This document shows positions 17,143-25,645 of a stretch of 64,000 nucleotides of DNA, in pieces (position 1 is the first letter of the stretch; each line of letters opens with the position of its first letter). The notes under the pieces are model-generated. The model was given only the letters and a program-made list of their open reading frames with translations, made no database searches and was not told where the DNA came from. A program made the translations under genes and the position numbers. The stretch lies in the NCBI RefSeq assembly GCF_000419765.1, contig NZ_ATTQ01000015.1, positions 83,855-147,854 on the forward strand. The letters are read 5' to 3'. Source of the stretch: Rhizobium mongolense USDA 1844 (GTDB lineage: Bacteria; Pseudomonadota; Alphaproteobacteria; Rhizobiales; Rhizobiaceae).

Positions 17143-17655
17143 ATGATGATGCAGTTGCGATATGCGATGACGGGTGTGGCGGTTGTTCTGTCATTGGCGG
17201 GCTGCCAGCGCACGGCATATGACAATGCGAGTTACAGCTCGCCGGCACCGCTAACCGCGCAGCCTGTTCCTTCCGTCCAGGGCGGACAGCTTCCGCCACC
17301 GGCAGGCGCCTCGCAGTTCCCCGCCGCTCCGACGGCGGCGCCTGCGGTTCCGGGCCAGCCGGGTGCCGTGGCGTCCAATGCACTTGACGTCTCCAAGGAA
17401 TCCATGGTCGGCAGCTGGCGCGTCAACGGCAGGTGCGACATGTTCCTGACGCTCACCAATCTCGGCAGCGGCTCACGCGGCGGCACGCGCGGCTGCGTCG
17501 GCGAGCTGACGGCGATGGGCTCCTGGGAAGTCTCCGGCAAGCAGGTTCTTCTCAAGGATCGCAGCGGCAACCAGATCGGCAGCGTCTATAAGACAGCCGA
17601 CAACAGCTTCAGTGGCCAGACGAGCACCGGCCAACCGATCACCCTCAGCCGGTAA
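17143..17655 (+). CDS. Omp19-like outer membrane lipoprotein (protease inhibitor Inh domain)
   Basis: 170 residues. A lipoprotein signal ends at the lipobox LAGC with C21 as the lipidated residue. A proline/alanine-rich linker (about 30-85) leads to a C-terminal Inh/Omp19 beta-barrel domain: VGSWRVNG, RGCVGELTAMGSWEVSGKQVLL, FSGQTSTGQPITLSR. This is the layout of Brucella Omp19, which inhibits proteases. Three consecutive ATGs occur at 17143, 17146 and 17149; GGGAG at 17137-17141 best fits the third. Confidence 0.88.
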   Translation: MMMQLRYAMTGVAVVLSLAGCQRTAYDNASYSSPAPLTAQPVPSVQGGQLPPPAGASQFPAAPTAAPAVPGQPGAVASNALDVSKESMVGSWRVNGRCDMFLTLTNLGSGSRGGTRGCVGELTAMGSWEVSGKQVLLKDRSGNQIGSVYKTADNSFSGQTSTGQPITLSR

Positions 17656-17703
17656 GACAACCGGCGGCCACCCCGCCGACGACGCGTAGGCGGACTCCTC
17701 CTC

Positions 17704-18867
17704 ATGCAGCCTATCCCCGACTACACTTTAAGCGTCAGCGAGCACTTGAAATCGCTGACGGCCTCCGGCTCTCTCCAGATCGATTCCGCACAGATGGATG
17801 TGGCAAAAAGCCTCGATCGGGTGCTTTTTGAACTGAAGCGCCGCCGCCCGGCTGCTAAATCCAGCTCGCTCGGCTGGCTCTTCGCTTCGAAGAAAAAGGC
17901 GAGCGAAGGCATCAAGGGACTCTATATTCACGGCAGCGTCGGGCGCGGCAAGACGATGCTGATGGATATCTTCTACCGCATGGCGCCCTGTTCGAAGAAA
18001 CGCCGCGCGCACTTCCACGAATTCATGGCCGATGTCCACAACCGCATCGCCGCGCACCGGCTCAAGCTGAAGAACGGCGAGACAAAGCAGGCCGATCCCG
18101 TGCCACCCGTGGCGGCCGCACTTTACCAGGAGGCCGAACTTCTCTGCTTCGATGAGTTTACGGTGACGGACATCGCTGATGCGATGATCCTCTCGCGGCT
18201 GTTCTCAGAGCTTTTTGCGCGTGGCTGCGTGCTCATCGCGACCTCGAATGTCGCGCCCGACAATCTCTACAAGGACGGCCTCAATCGCGGTCTCTTCCTG
18301 CCTTTCATCGGTCTCCTCAAGAAGAATGTCGAGGTCGTGACTCTCGACTCCCCGACGGATTACCGGATGGAGAAGCTGAACAGCCAGCCGGTCTATCTGA
18401 CGCCGATCGACGAGCGGACGGATATGGCCATGGATGCGTCCTGGGCGCAGGCGCTGGATGGACGCAAGGCGCAGCCTTTCGATATTCCGATGAAAGGTCG
18501 GTCGATCCATGTGCCGCTCGCCGTCGATCGTATGGCGCGCTTTTCCTTTGCCGATCTTTGCGAGAAGCCGCTCGGTGCTGCGGATTTTCTCGCAATCGCC
18601 AAACGTTTCGATACGATCTTTGTCGATCGCGTCCCGATGCTCGGCCCGGACAAGCGGAACCAGGCGAAGCGTTTCATCATTCTTGTCGACACGCTCTACG
18701 ACCACGGCGTTCGGCTTCATGCGTCGGCTGCGGCAATGCCGGAAGATTTGCTGATCGAACGGCGCGGGACGGAAGGCTTTGAATTCGATCGGACCGCATC
18801 GCGCCTTTTTGAGATGCGCAGCGCAGAATATCTCGCGATGCACCATAAAAAGCATGCCGCCGAGTAA
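17704..18867 (+). CDS. zapE: Cell division protein ZapE (AFG1-like ATPase)
   Basis: 387 residues, usual length. It is an AAA+-related P-loop ATPase of the AFG1/LACE1 family. In E. coli ZapE interacts with FtsZ; mitochondrial homologues act in respiratory-complex quality control. Walker A is GSVGRGKT (77-84), Walker B is LLCFDEFTVTDIADA, and the sensor region is IATSNVAPDNLYKDGL. In Rhizobiales it lies between the sdh and mdh-suc genes, as here, which fits a respiratory link but does not prove one. Confidence 0.94.
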   Translation: MQPIPDYTLSVSEHLKSLTASGSLQIDSAQMDVAKSLDRVLFELKRRRPAAKSSSLGWLFASKKKASEGIKGLYIHGSVGRGKTMLMDIFYRMAPCSKKRRAHFHEFMADVHNRIAAHRLKLKNGETKQADPVPPVAAALYQEAELLCFDEFTVTDIADAMILSRLFSELFARGCVLIATSNVAPDNLYKDGLNRGLFLPFIGLLKKNVEVVTLDSPTDYRMEKLNSQPVYLTPIDERTDMAMDASWAQALDGRKAQPFDIPMKGRSIHVPLAVDRMARFSFADLCEKPLGAADFLAIAKRFDTIFVDRVPMLGPDKRNQAKRFIILVDTLYDHGVRLHASAAAMPEDLLIERRGTEGFEFDRTASRLFEMRSAEYLAMHHKKHAAE

Positions 18868-18877
18868 CAGTTTCGCA

Positions 18878-18911
18878 ACAAAATATCTTACGTTTACGTA
18901 AGTTATTTTGT
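18878..18911. promoter_or_regulatory. Extended dyad upstream of mdh
   Basis: Arms ACAAAATA-T-CTTACGT and ACGTAAG-T-TATTTTGT around a TT centre: 15 of 16 arm positions pair over 34 bases. It lies 11 bases after the zapE stop and about 135 bases before mdh. It could be an operator for the mdh-suc operon or an AT-rich terminator for zapE. The ACGT-N2-ACGT core resembles sites bound by MerR-type regulators, from memory only. Confidence 0.55.
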
Positions 18912-18949
18912 ATCTAAACGATTGAAATTGCTGATCCAAAAATAACACG

Positions 18950-18978
18950 TTGCCATTTTTTGGCTTTAGGGCTATGCG
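18950..18978 (+). promoter_or_regulatory. Candidate sigma-70 type promoter for mdh
   Basis: TTGCCA (18950-18955), a 17-base spacer and TATGCG (18973-18978), about 67 bases before the mdh start. The -10 box is a modest match, so this is a candidate only. Confidence 0.35.
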
Positions 18979-19045
18979 ATTGCGTCATTGGACGACGCCC
19001 TGGACGCGCCGCCCGACTGATTTTGATCGCAAAGGAAACAGCGAA

Positions 19046-20008
19046 ATGGCGCGTAACAAGATCGCACTTATCGGTTCTGGCATGATTGGTGGCACGCTGG
19101 CGCATCTCGCCGGCCTGAAAGAGCTCGGCGACATCGTCCTCTTCGACATTGCCGACGGCATTCCACAGGGCAAGGGCCTGGATATCGCCCAGTCGTCCCC
19201 GGTCGAAGGCTTCGATGCCAATCTGACGGGTGCCAGCGACTATTCCGCGATCGAAGGCGCAGACGTCTGTATCGTCACCGCCGGCGTTCCGCGCAAGCCG
19301 GGCATGAGCCGCGACGATCTTCTCGGCATCAACCTCAAGGTCATGGAGCAGGTCGGCGCCGGCATCAAGAAATATGCCCCGAACGCTTTCGTCATCTGCA
19401 TCACCAATCCGCTCGACGCCATGGTTTGGGCGCTGCAGAAGTTTTCCGGCCTTCCGGCCAACAAGGTCGTCGGCATGGCGGGCGTTCTCGATAGCTCGCG
19501 CTTTCGCCTCTTCCTCGCCAAGGAATTCAACGTTTCCGTTCAGGACGTCACTGCTTTCGTTCTCGGCGGCCACGGCGACACGATGGTGCCGCTTGCTCGT
19601 TACTCCACCGTTGCCGGCATTCCGCTCACCGATCTCATCACCATGGGTTGGGTCACCAAGGAACGGCTCGAGGAAATCATCCAGCGCACCCGTGACGGCG
19701 GTGCCGAAATCGTCGGCCTCCTGAAGACCGGTTCGGCCTACTACGCTCCGGCAGCCTCGGCAATCGAGATGGCCGAGGCCTACCTCAAGGACAAGAAGCG
19801 CGTTCTGCCCTGCGCGGCGCATCTCTCTGGCCAGTACGGCGTCAAGGACATGTATGTCGGCGTTCCGACCGTTATCGGTGCCGGCGGCGTCGAGCGCGTC
19901 ATCGAGATCGACCTCAACAAGGCCGAGAAGGAAGCCTTCGACAAGTCCGTCGGCGCTGTCGCCGGCCTGTGCGAAGCCTGCATCAACATCGCGCCCGCGC
20001 TGAAGTAA
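19046..20008 (+). CDS. mdh: Malate dehydrogenase (NAD+)
   Basis: 320 residues, the LDH-like malate dehydrogenase type of alphaproteobacteria. It interconverts malate and oxaloacetate. NAD-binding GSGMIGGTLAHL is at 10-21, substrate arginines are in AGVPRKPGMSRDDLL, and the catalytic histidine is in GGHGDTMVPL. The ATG at 19046 begins the conserved MARNKIALIGSG; the upstream open frame is non-coding leader. It heads the mdh-sucCDAB operon; sucC starts 19 bases after its stop. Confidence 0.97.
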   Translation: MARNKIALIGSGMIGGTLAHLAGLKELGDIVLFDIADGIPQGKGLDIAQSSPVEGFDANLTGASDYSAIEGADVCIVTAGVPRKPGMSRDDLLGINLKVMEQVGAGIKKYAPNAFVICITNPLDAMVWALQKFSGLPANKVVGMAGVLDSSRFRLFLAKEFNVSVQDVTAFVLGGHGDTMVPLARYSTVAGIPLTDLITMGWVTKERLEEIIQRTRDGGAEIVGLLKTGSAYYAPAASAIEMAEAYLKDKKRVLPCAAHLSGQYGVKDMYVGVPTVIGAGGVERVIEIDLNKAEKEAFDKSVGAVAGLCEACINIAPALK

Positions 20009-20027
20009 TCAAAACAGGAATAAACCC

Positions 20028-21224
20028 ATGAACATTCATGAATATCAGGCCAAGGCTCTTTTGAAGAGCTATGGCGCACCGGTCGCTGAAGGTGTGGCCA
20101 TCTTCAAGGCCGACGAAGCCGAGGCTGCGGCAAGAGAATTGCCGGGTCCGCTCTACGTCGTGAAAAGCCAGATCCACGCTGGCGGCCGCGGCAAGGGTAA
20201 ATTCAAGGAACTCTCGCCGGAAGCCAAAGGTGGCGTTCGCCTTGCGAAGTCGATCGACGAAGTCGTCGCCAATGCCAAGGAAATGCTCGGCAATACGCTG
20301 GTCACCAAGCAGACCGGCCCGGCCGGCAAGCAGGTCAACCGCCTCTACATCGAAGACGGTGCCGATATCGACCGCGAACTCTATCTCTCAATTCTCGTCG
20401 ATCGCTCCGTCGGTCAGGTTGCCTTCGTCGTTTCGACGGAAGGCGGCATGGACATTGAGACCGTTGCCCACGACACGCCCGAGAAGATCATCACCGTCGC
20501 TATCGACCCCGCAAAGGGCGTGACGGCTGAAGACAGCAAGAAGCTTGCGGATGCGCTCAATCTCCAAGGCGAAGCTCGCAAGGATGGCGACACGCTGTTC
20601 CCGATCCTCTACAAGGCTTTCGTCGAAAAGGACATGAGCCTGCTCGAAGTCAATCCGCTGATCGTCATGAAGAACGGTCGCCTGCGCGTCCTCGACGCCA
20701 AGGTATCCTTCGACGGCAATGCGCTCTTCCGTCACGAAGACATCGTCGCTCTGCGCGACAAAACGGAAGAAGACGAGAAGGAAATCGAAGCTTCCAAATA
20801 CGACCTTGCCTACGTTGCCCTCGACGGCAATATCGGCTGCATGGTCAATGGTGCGGGCCTTGCCATGGCGACCATGGACATCATCAAGCTCTACGGCGCC
20901 GAGCCTGCGAACTTCCTCGATGTCGGCGGCGGTGCTTCGAAGGAAAAGGTCACCGCGGCTTTCAAGATCATCACCGCCGATCCGGCCGTAAAGGGCATCC
21001 TGGTCAATATCTTCGGCGGCATCATGCGCTGCGACGTCATCGCCGAAGGCGTGATCGCGGCGGTGAAGGAAGTAGGCCTCCAGGTGCCGCTCGTCGTCCG
21101 TCTCGAAGGCACCAATGTAGAACTCGGCAAGAAAATCATACGAGAGAGCGGGCTGAACGTGATCCCTGCCGACGATCTTGACGACGCGGCGAAGAAGATC
21201 GTCGCTGCTGTGAAAGGGAACTAA
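20028..21224 (+). CDS. sucC: Succinyl-CoA synthetase, beta subunit
   Basis: 398 residues. With SucD it converts succinyl-CoA to succinate with substrate-level phosphorylation. The ATP-grasp opening MNIHEYQAKALLKSYGAPV is followed by the nucleotide-binding region KSQIHAGGRGKGKFKE. EVNPLIVMKNGRLRVLDAK precedes the C-terminal CoA-ligase-type domain with NIFGGIMRCDVIAEG. It lies 3 bases before sucD. Confidence 0.98.
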   Translation: MNIHEYQAKALLKSYGAPVAEGVAIFKADEAEAAARELPGPLYVVKSQIHAGGRGKGKFKELSPEAKGGVRLAKSIDEVVANAKEMLGNTLVTKQTGPAGKQVNRLYIEDGADIDRELYLSILVDRSVGQVAFVVSTEGGMDIETVAHDTPEKIITVAIDPAKGVTAEDSKKLADALNLQGEARKDGDTLFPILYKAFVEKDMSLLEVNPLIVMKNGRLRVLDAKVSFDGNALFRHEDIVALRDKTEEDEKEIEASKYDLAYVALDGNIGCMVNGAGLAMATMDIIKLYGAEPANFLDVGGGASKEKVTAAFKIITADPAVKGILVNIFGGIMRCDVIAEGVIAAVKEVGLQVPLVVRLEGTNVELGKKIIRESGLNVIPADDLDDAAKKIVAAVKGN

Positions 21225-21227
21225 GGC

Positions 21228-22133
21228 ATGTCCATTCTCGTCAACAAAGACACCAAGGTCCTGGTCCAGGGGCTGACCGGCAAGACCGGCACTTTCCACA
21301 CCGAGCAGGCGCTTGCCTATTACGGCACCAAGATGGTCGGCGGCATCCATCCGAAAAAGGGTGGCGAGACCTGGGGGTCGCTCGAAAGCGAAGCGCATCT
21401 GCCGATCTTCGCGTCCGTCGCCGAGGGCAAGGAAAGGACCGGTGCCGACGCATCGGTGATCTATGTGCCGCCGGCCGGCGCCGCCGAGGCGATCATCGAG
21501 GCTATCGAGGCGGAAATTTCGCTCATCATCTGCATCACGGAAGGCATTCCGGTCGAGGACATGATCAAGGTCAAGTCCAAGCTCGACAAGTCGAAGTCGC
21601 GCCTGATCGGTCCGAACTGCCCGGGTGTCCTGACGCCTGAGGAATGCAAGATCGGCATCATGCCGGGCTCCATCTTCAAAAAGGGTTCGGTCGGCGTTCT
21701 CTCGCGCTCCGGCACGCTGACCTATGAAGCCGTCTTTCAGACCTCGAATGAAGGTCTCGGCCAAACGACGGCAGTCGGCATCGGCGGCGACCCCGTCAAG
21801 GGCACCGAGTTCATCGACGTACTCGAGATGTTCCTTGCCGACGACGAAACCAAGTCGATCATCATGATCGGCGAAATCGGCGGATCGGCTGAAGAAGACG
21901 CGGCTCAGTTCCTCAAGGACGAAGCCAAGCGTGGACGCAAGAAGCCGATGGTCGGCTTCATCGCCGGGCGTACGGCACCTCCCGGCCGCACCATGGGTCA
22001 TGCCGGCGCAGTGATTTCCGGCGGCAAGGGCGGTGCGGAAGACAAGATCGCAGCTATGGAAGCGGCCGGTATTACGGTGTCGCCGTCTCCGGCTCGTCTC
22101 GGCAAGACGCTGGTTGAAGTCCTCAAGGGCTAA
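21228..22133 (+). CDS. sucD: Succinyl-CoA synthetase, alpha subunit
   Basis: 301 residues. It carries the CoA-binding Rossmann domain (QGLTGKTGTFHTEQAL, 14-29) and the active-site histidine that is transiently phosphorylated, in MGHAGAVISGGKG near residue 250. GPNCPGVLTPEECKIGIMPG is the conserved ligase signature. It is coupled to sucC. A long inverted repeat follows before sucA. Confidence 0.98.
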   Translation: MSILVNKDTKVLVQGLTGKTGTFHTEQALAYYGTKMVGGIHPKKGGETWGSLESEAHLPIFASVAEGKERTGADASVIYVPPAGAAEAIIEAIEAEISLIICITEGIPVEDMIKVKSKLDKSKSRLIGPNCPGVLTPEECKIGIMPGSIFKKGSVGVLSRSGTLTYEAVFQTSNEGLGQTTAVGIGGDPVKGTEFIDVLEMFLADDETKSIIMIGEIGGSAEEDAAQFLKDEAKRGRKKPMVGFIAGRTAPPGRTMGHAGAVISGGKGGAEDKIAAMEAAGITVSPSPARLGKTLVEVLKG

Positions 22134-22147
22134 GCCAACTTATATAA

Positions 22148-22181
22148 CCGGGCGGAAGAAGGCACCTGCGCTTCCGCCCGG
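22148..22181 (+). other. Stem-loop between sucD and sucA
   Basis: Perfect 11-bp stem CCGGGCGGAAG / CTTCCGCCCGG with a 12-base loop. No adjacent U-run follows, so it is probably not a simple terminator; it may stabilise the upstream mRNA end, mark a processing site or attenuate transcription into sucA. Confidence 0.7.
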
Positions 22182-22301
22182 CCCCAGGTTTTCGACAGCA
22201 GGTGTGCCGCGGACAGGCGGCAAATTCGAATGCGGCAGCCGGGTAGAGCCGGCAAATTCATCAAAAGTCAGGAGGCGGGCGGAAAGCGTCCGCGTAAAAC
22301 C

Positions 22302-25286
22302 ATGGCACGGCAAGAAGCCAACGAGCAGTTTCAGATCACCTCGTTTCTGGATGGCGCCAATGCTGCCTATATCGAGCAGCTCTATGCGCGCTACGAAGAG
22401 GATCCGTCATCGGTCGACGATCAGTGGCGGACTTTCTTCAAGGCGCTGGAAGACGATCCGAAGGATGTGAAGAAGGCGGCCAAGGGCGCTTCTTGGCGCA
22501 AGAAGAATTGGCCGATTCAGGCCGGCGGCGATCTTGTATCTGCGCTCGACGGTGATTGGGGCACGGTCGAGAAGGTCATCGAAACCAAGGTGAAGGCAAA
22601 GGCCGAAGCTGCCGGCCAGCCGACCGACGGCGCTGACATCCTCCAGGCGACGCGCGATTCCGTGCGTGCCATCATGATGATCCGCGCTTATCGCATGCGC
22701 GGCCATCTGCATGCCAAGCTCGATCCGCTTGGCATCGCAGCACCGGTCGAGGACTACAAGGAACTGTCGCCGGAAGCTTACGGCTTCAGCCCGGCCGACT
22801 ACGATCGCAAGATCTTCATCGACAACGTGCTCGGTCTCGAATACGCGACCATCCCGCAGATGATCGAGATCCTCGAGCGAACCTATTGCTCGACCCTCGG
22901 CGTCGAGTTCATGCACATGTCCAATCCGGAAGAGAAGGCCTGGGTTCAGGAACGCATCGAAGGGCCGGACAAGGGCGTTGCATTCACGCCGGAAGGCAAG
23001 AAGGCGATCCTTGCCAAGCTCGTCGAAGCGGAAGGTTATGAGCAGTTCCTCGACGTCAAGTTCAAGGGCACCAAGCGCTTCGGCCTCGATGGCGGTGAAT
23101 CACTGATCCCCGCACTTGAGCAGATCCTGAAGCGCGGCGGCCACCTCGGCTTGAAGGAAGCCGTGTTCGGCATGGCGCATCGCGGCCGCTTGAACGTGCT
23201 TAGCCAAGTCATGGGAAAGCCGCATCGCGCCATCTTCCATGAGTTCAAGGGTGGTTCCTATGCGCCCGACGAAGTCGAAGGTTCAGGCGACGTGAAGTAC
23301 CATCTCGGTGCATCTTCCGACCGCGAATTCGACGGCAACAAGGTTCACGTTTCACTGACGGCAAACCCGTCGCACCTTGAAATTGTCGACCCCGTCGTCA
23401 TGGGCAAGGCGCGCGCCAAGCAGGACATGAGTGCTACCGTCTGGGAAGGCGATGTCATTCCGCTCTCCGAGCGCGCCAAGATTCTGCCGCTACTGATCCA
23501 CGGCGATGCGGCTTTCGCGGGCCAGGGCGTCATCGCTGAAATTCTCGGCCTTTCGGGTCTTCGCGGCCACCGTGTCGCCGGCACGATGCATGTCATCATC
23601 AACAACCAGATCGGCTTTACGACGAACCCGGCCTTCTCCCGTTCGTCGCCCTATCCGTCCGACGTTGCGAAGATGATCGAGGCGCCGATCTTCCACGTCA
23701 ATGGCGACGATCCGGAAGCTGTGGTCTACGCCGCGAAAATCGCGACCGAGTTCCGCATGAAGTTCCACAAGCCGGTCGTGATCGACATGTTCTGCTACCG
23801 CCGCTACGGCCACAACGAAGGCGACGAACCGTCCTTCACCCAGCCGAAGATGTACAAGGTTATCCGCGGCCACAAGACGGTGTTCCAGCTTTACGCCGAG
23901 CGTCTTGTTGCGCAGGGCTTGCTGACCGAAGGCGAAGTCGAGAAGATGAAGGCCGACTGGCGCGCTCATCTCGAACAGGAGTTCGAGGCCGGGCAGTCCT
24001 ACAAGCCGAACAAGGCCGACTGGCTGGACGGCGAATGGTCTGGTCTGCGCACGGCCGACAACGCCGATGAGCAGCGCCGTGGCAAGACCGCCGTCCCGAT
24101 GAAACAATTGAAGGAGATCGGCCGCAAGCTCTCGGAAGTGCCGGCCGGCTTCAACGCGCACCGCACGATCCAGCGCTTCATGGAAAACCGGGCCAACATG
24201 ATCCAGACGGGCGAAGGCATCGACTGGGCAATGGGCGAGGCGCTCGCTTTTGGCGCACTTTGCCTCGAAGGCCATAAGATCCGCCTTTCGGGTCAGGATT
24301 GCGAACGCGGCACTTTCTCGCAGCGCCATTCGGTCCTTTACGATCAGGAGACCGAAGCGCGTTATATCCCGCTCGCCAACCTGTCGCCCACGCAGGCCCG
24401 CTACGAGGTCATCAACTCGATGCTCTCCGAAGAGGCCGTTCTCGGCTTCGAATACGGCTATTCGCTGGCGCGCCCGAACGCGCTCACGCTCTGGGAAGCG
24501 CAGTTCGGCGACTTTGCAAACGGTGCGCAGGTCGTCTTCGACCAGTTCGTTTCGTCGGGCGAACGCAAGTGGCTGCGCATGTCGGGTCTCGTCTGCCTGC
24601 TGCCGCATGGTTACGAAGGTCAGGGTCCGGAACACTCTTCGGCCCGCCTGGAACGCTTCCTGCAGCTTTGTGCGGAAGACAACATGCAGGTTGCCAACGT
24701 CACGACCCCGGCGAACTACTTCCATATCCTGCGCCGTCAGTTGAAGCGCGACTTTCGCAAGCCGCTGATCCTGATGACCCCGAAGTCGTTGCTGCGCCAC
24801 AAGCGGGCGGTTTCGAGCCTCGCAGAGATGGCCGGCGAATCCTCTTTCCACCGCCTTCTGTGGGATGATGCAGAGGTCATCAAGGACGGACCGATCAAGC
24901 TGCAGAAAGACAACAAGATCCGCCGCGTCGTCATGTGCTCCGGCAAGGTTTATTATGATCTGCTGGAGGAGCGCGAAAAGCGCGGTATCGACGATGTCTA
25001 CCTGCTGCGCGTCGAACAGCTCTACCCATTCCCGGCCAAGGCGCTCATCAACGAGCTCTCCCGCTTCCGCAATGCGGAAATGGTCTGGTGCCAGGAAGAG
25101 CCGAAGAACATGGGGGCATGGTCGTTCATCGATCCGTACCTCGAATGGGTTCTTGCCCATATCGATGCAAAGTATCAGCGCGTCCGCTACACCGGACGTC
25201 CGGCTGCCGCTTCGCCGGCAACGGGCCTGATGTCCAAGCATCTGTCGCAGCTCGCTGCATTCCTTGAGGATGCGCTGGGCGGCTGA
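22302..25286 (+). CDS. sucA: 2-oxoglutarate dehydrogenase E1 component
   Basis: 994 residues. It decarboxylates 2-oxoglutarate with thiamine diphosphate and passes the succinyl group to SucB. The N-terminal MARQEANEQFQITSFLDGAN and the E1 motif AYRMRGHLHAKLDPLG are typical. The TPP region GDAAFAGQGVIAEILGLSG with NNQIGFTT, and the transketolase-like second half (RHSVLYDQETEARYIPL), are intact. I chose the ATG at 22302 for its conserved N-terminus; an AGGAGG at 22270 is too far upstream to serve it, and no closer site is strong. Confidence 0.97.
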   Translation: MARQEANEQFQITSFLDGANAAYIEQLYARYEEDPSSVDDQWRTFFKALEDDPKDVKKAAKGASWRKKNWPIQAGGDLVSALDGDWGTVEKVIETKVKAKAEAAGQPTDGADILQATRDSVRAIMMIRAYRMRGHLHAKLDPLGIAAPVEDYKELSPEAYGFSPADYDRKIFIDNVLGLEYATIPQMIEILERTYCSTLGVEFMHMSNPEEKAWVQERIEGPDKGVAFTPEGKKAILAKLVEAEGYEQFLDVKFKGTKRFGLDGGESLIPALEQILKRGGHLGLKEAVFGMAHRGRLNVLSQVMGKPHRAIFHEFKGGSYAPDEVEGSGDVKYHLGASSDREFDGNKVHVSLTANPSHLEIVDPVVMGKARAKQDMSATVWEGDVIPLSERAKILPLLIHGDAAFAGQGVIAEILGLSGLRGHRVAGTMHVIINNQIGFTTNPAFSRSSPYPSDVAKMIEAPIFHVNGDDPEAVVYAAKIATEFRMKFHKPVVIDMFCYRRYGHNEGDEPSFTQPKMYKVIRGHKTVFQLYAERLVAQGLLTEGEVEKMKADWRAHLEQEFEAGQSYKPNKADWLDGEWSGLRTADNADEQRRGKTAVPMKQLKEIGRKLSEVPAGFNAHRTIQRFMENRANMIQTGEGIDWAMGEALAFGALCLEGHKIRLSGQDCERGTFSQRHSVLYDQETEARYIPLANLSPTQARYEVINSMLSEEAVLGFEYGYSLARPNALTLWEAQFGDFANGAQVVFDQFVSSGERKWLRMSGLVCLLPHGYEGQGPEHSSARLERFLQLCAEDNMQVANVTTPANYFHILRRQLKRDFRKPLILMTPKSLLRHKRAVSSLAEMAGESSFHRLLWDDAEVIKDGPIKLQKDNKIRRVVMCSGKVYYDLLEEREKRGIDDVYLLRVEQLYPFPAKALINELSRFRNAEMVWCQEEPKNMGAWSFIDPYLEWVLAHIDAKYQRVRYTGRPAAASPATGLMSKHLSQLAAFLEDALGG

Positions 25287-25298
25287 GGAGTTGGGGCG

Positions 25299-25616
25299 AT
25301 GGCATATTTCTTCTTGAGACTTGTGCCGCCTCGTTCCCGCTTTCCGAACGACGCGACCGGGGAGGAAATGGCTGCGATGGAACGGCATGCCGAATATTGG
25401 CGCCATAACGCAGAAGCGGGATCGGCAATTGCTGTCGGCCCCGTCTTCGAGGGCGAAGGCGCCTGGGGTATGGCGGTCGTCTCAGTCGAGGATCGGGAGG
25501 CCGCGAAGGCGCTCGCCGATGCAGATCCGATCGTCCGCTCCAGTTTCGGTTTCCACTTCGAAATTTTGCCAATGCCCTCGATCATTCTCCGGCCGTCTGC
25601 TGCCGGAAACGAATAA
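25299..25616 (+). CDS. YciI-like protein inside the suc operon
   Basis: 105 residues of the YCII superfamily: MAYFFLRLVPPRSRFP, then ERHAEYWRHNAEAGSAIAVGPVFEGEGAWGMAVV, then ADADPIVRSSFGFHFEILPMP. The active-site-like histidine of the family is present in ERHAEYW. Function unknown. It lies 12 bases after sucA and 29 bases before sucB, so it is co-transcribed with the 2-oxoglutarate dehydrogenase genes. It is a distant paralogue of the YciI protein at 11015. Confidence 0.85.
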   Translation: MAYFFLRLVPPRSRFPNDATGEEMAAMERHAEYWRHNAEAGSAIAVGPVFEGEGAWGMAVVSVEDREAAKALADADPIVRSSFGFHFEILPMPSIILRPSAAGNE

Positions 25617-25645
25617 ACGAAAACAAGCAAATCAGGATTTGAACA

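Noticed and set aside
20388..22001. 537-codon open frame on the minus strand over sucC and sucD
   Set aside because: Antisense shadow crossing two coupled genes; composition is Arg/Asp/His-rich, as expected from reverse-reading GC-biased codons.
23490..25406. 638-codon open frame on the minus strand over sucA
   Set aside because: It is antisense to a secure gene. GC-rich third positions in the sense gene leave few stop codons in this frame. It has no family motifs and no ribosome site.
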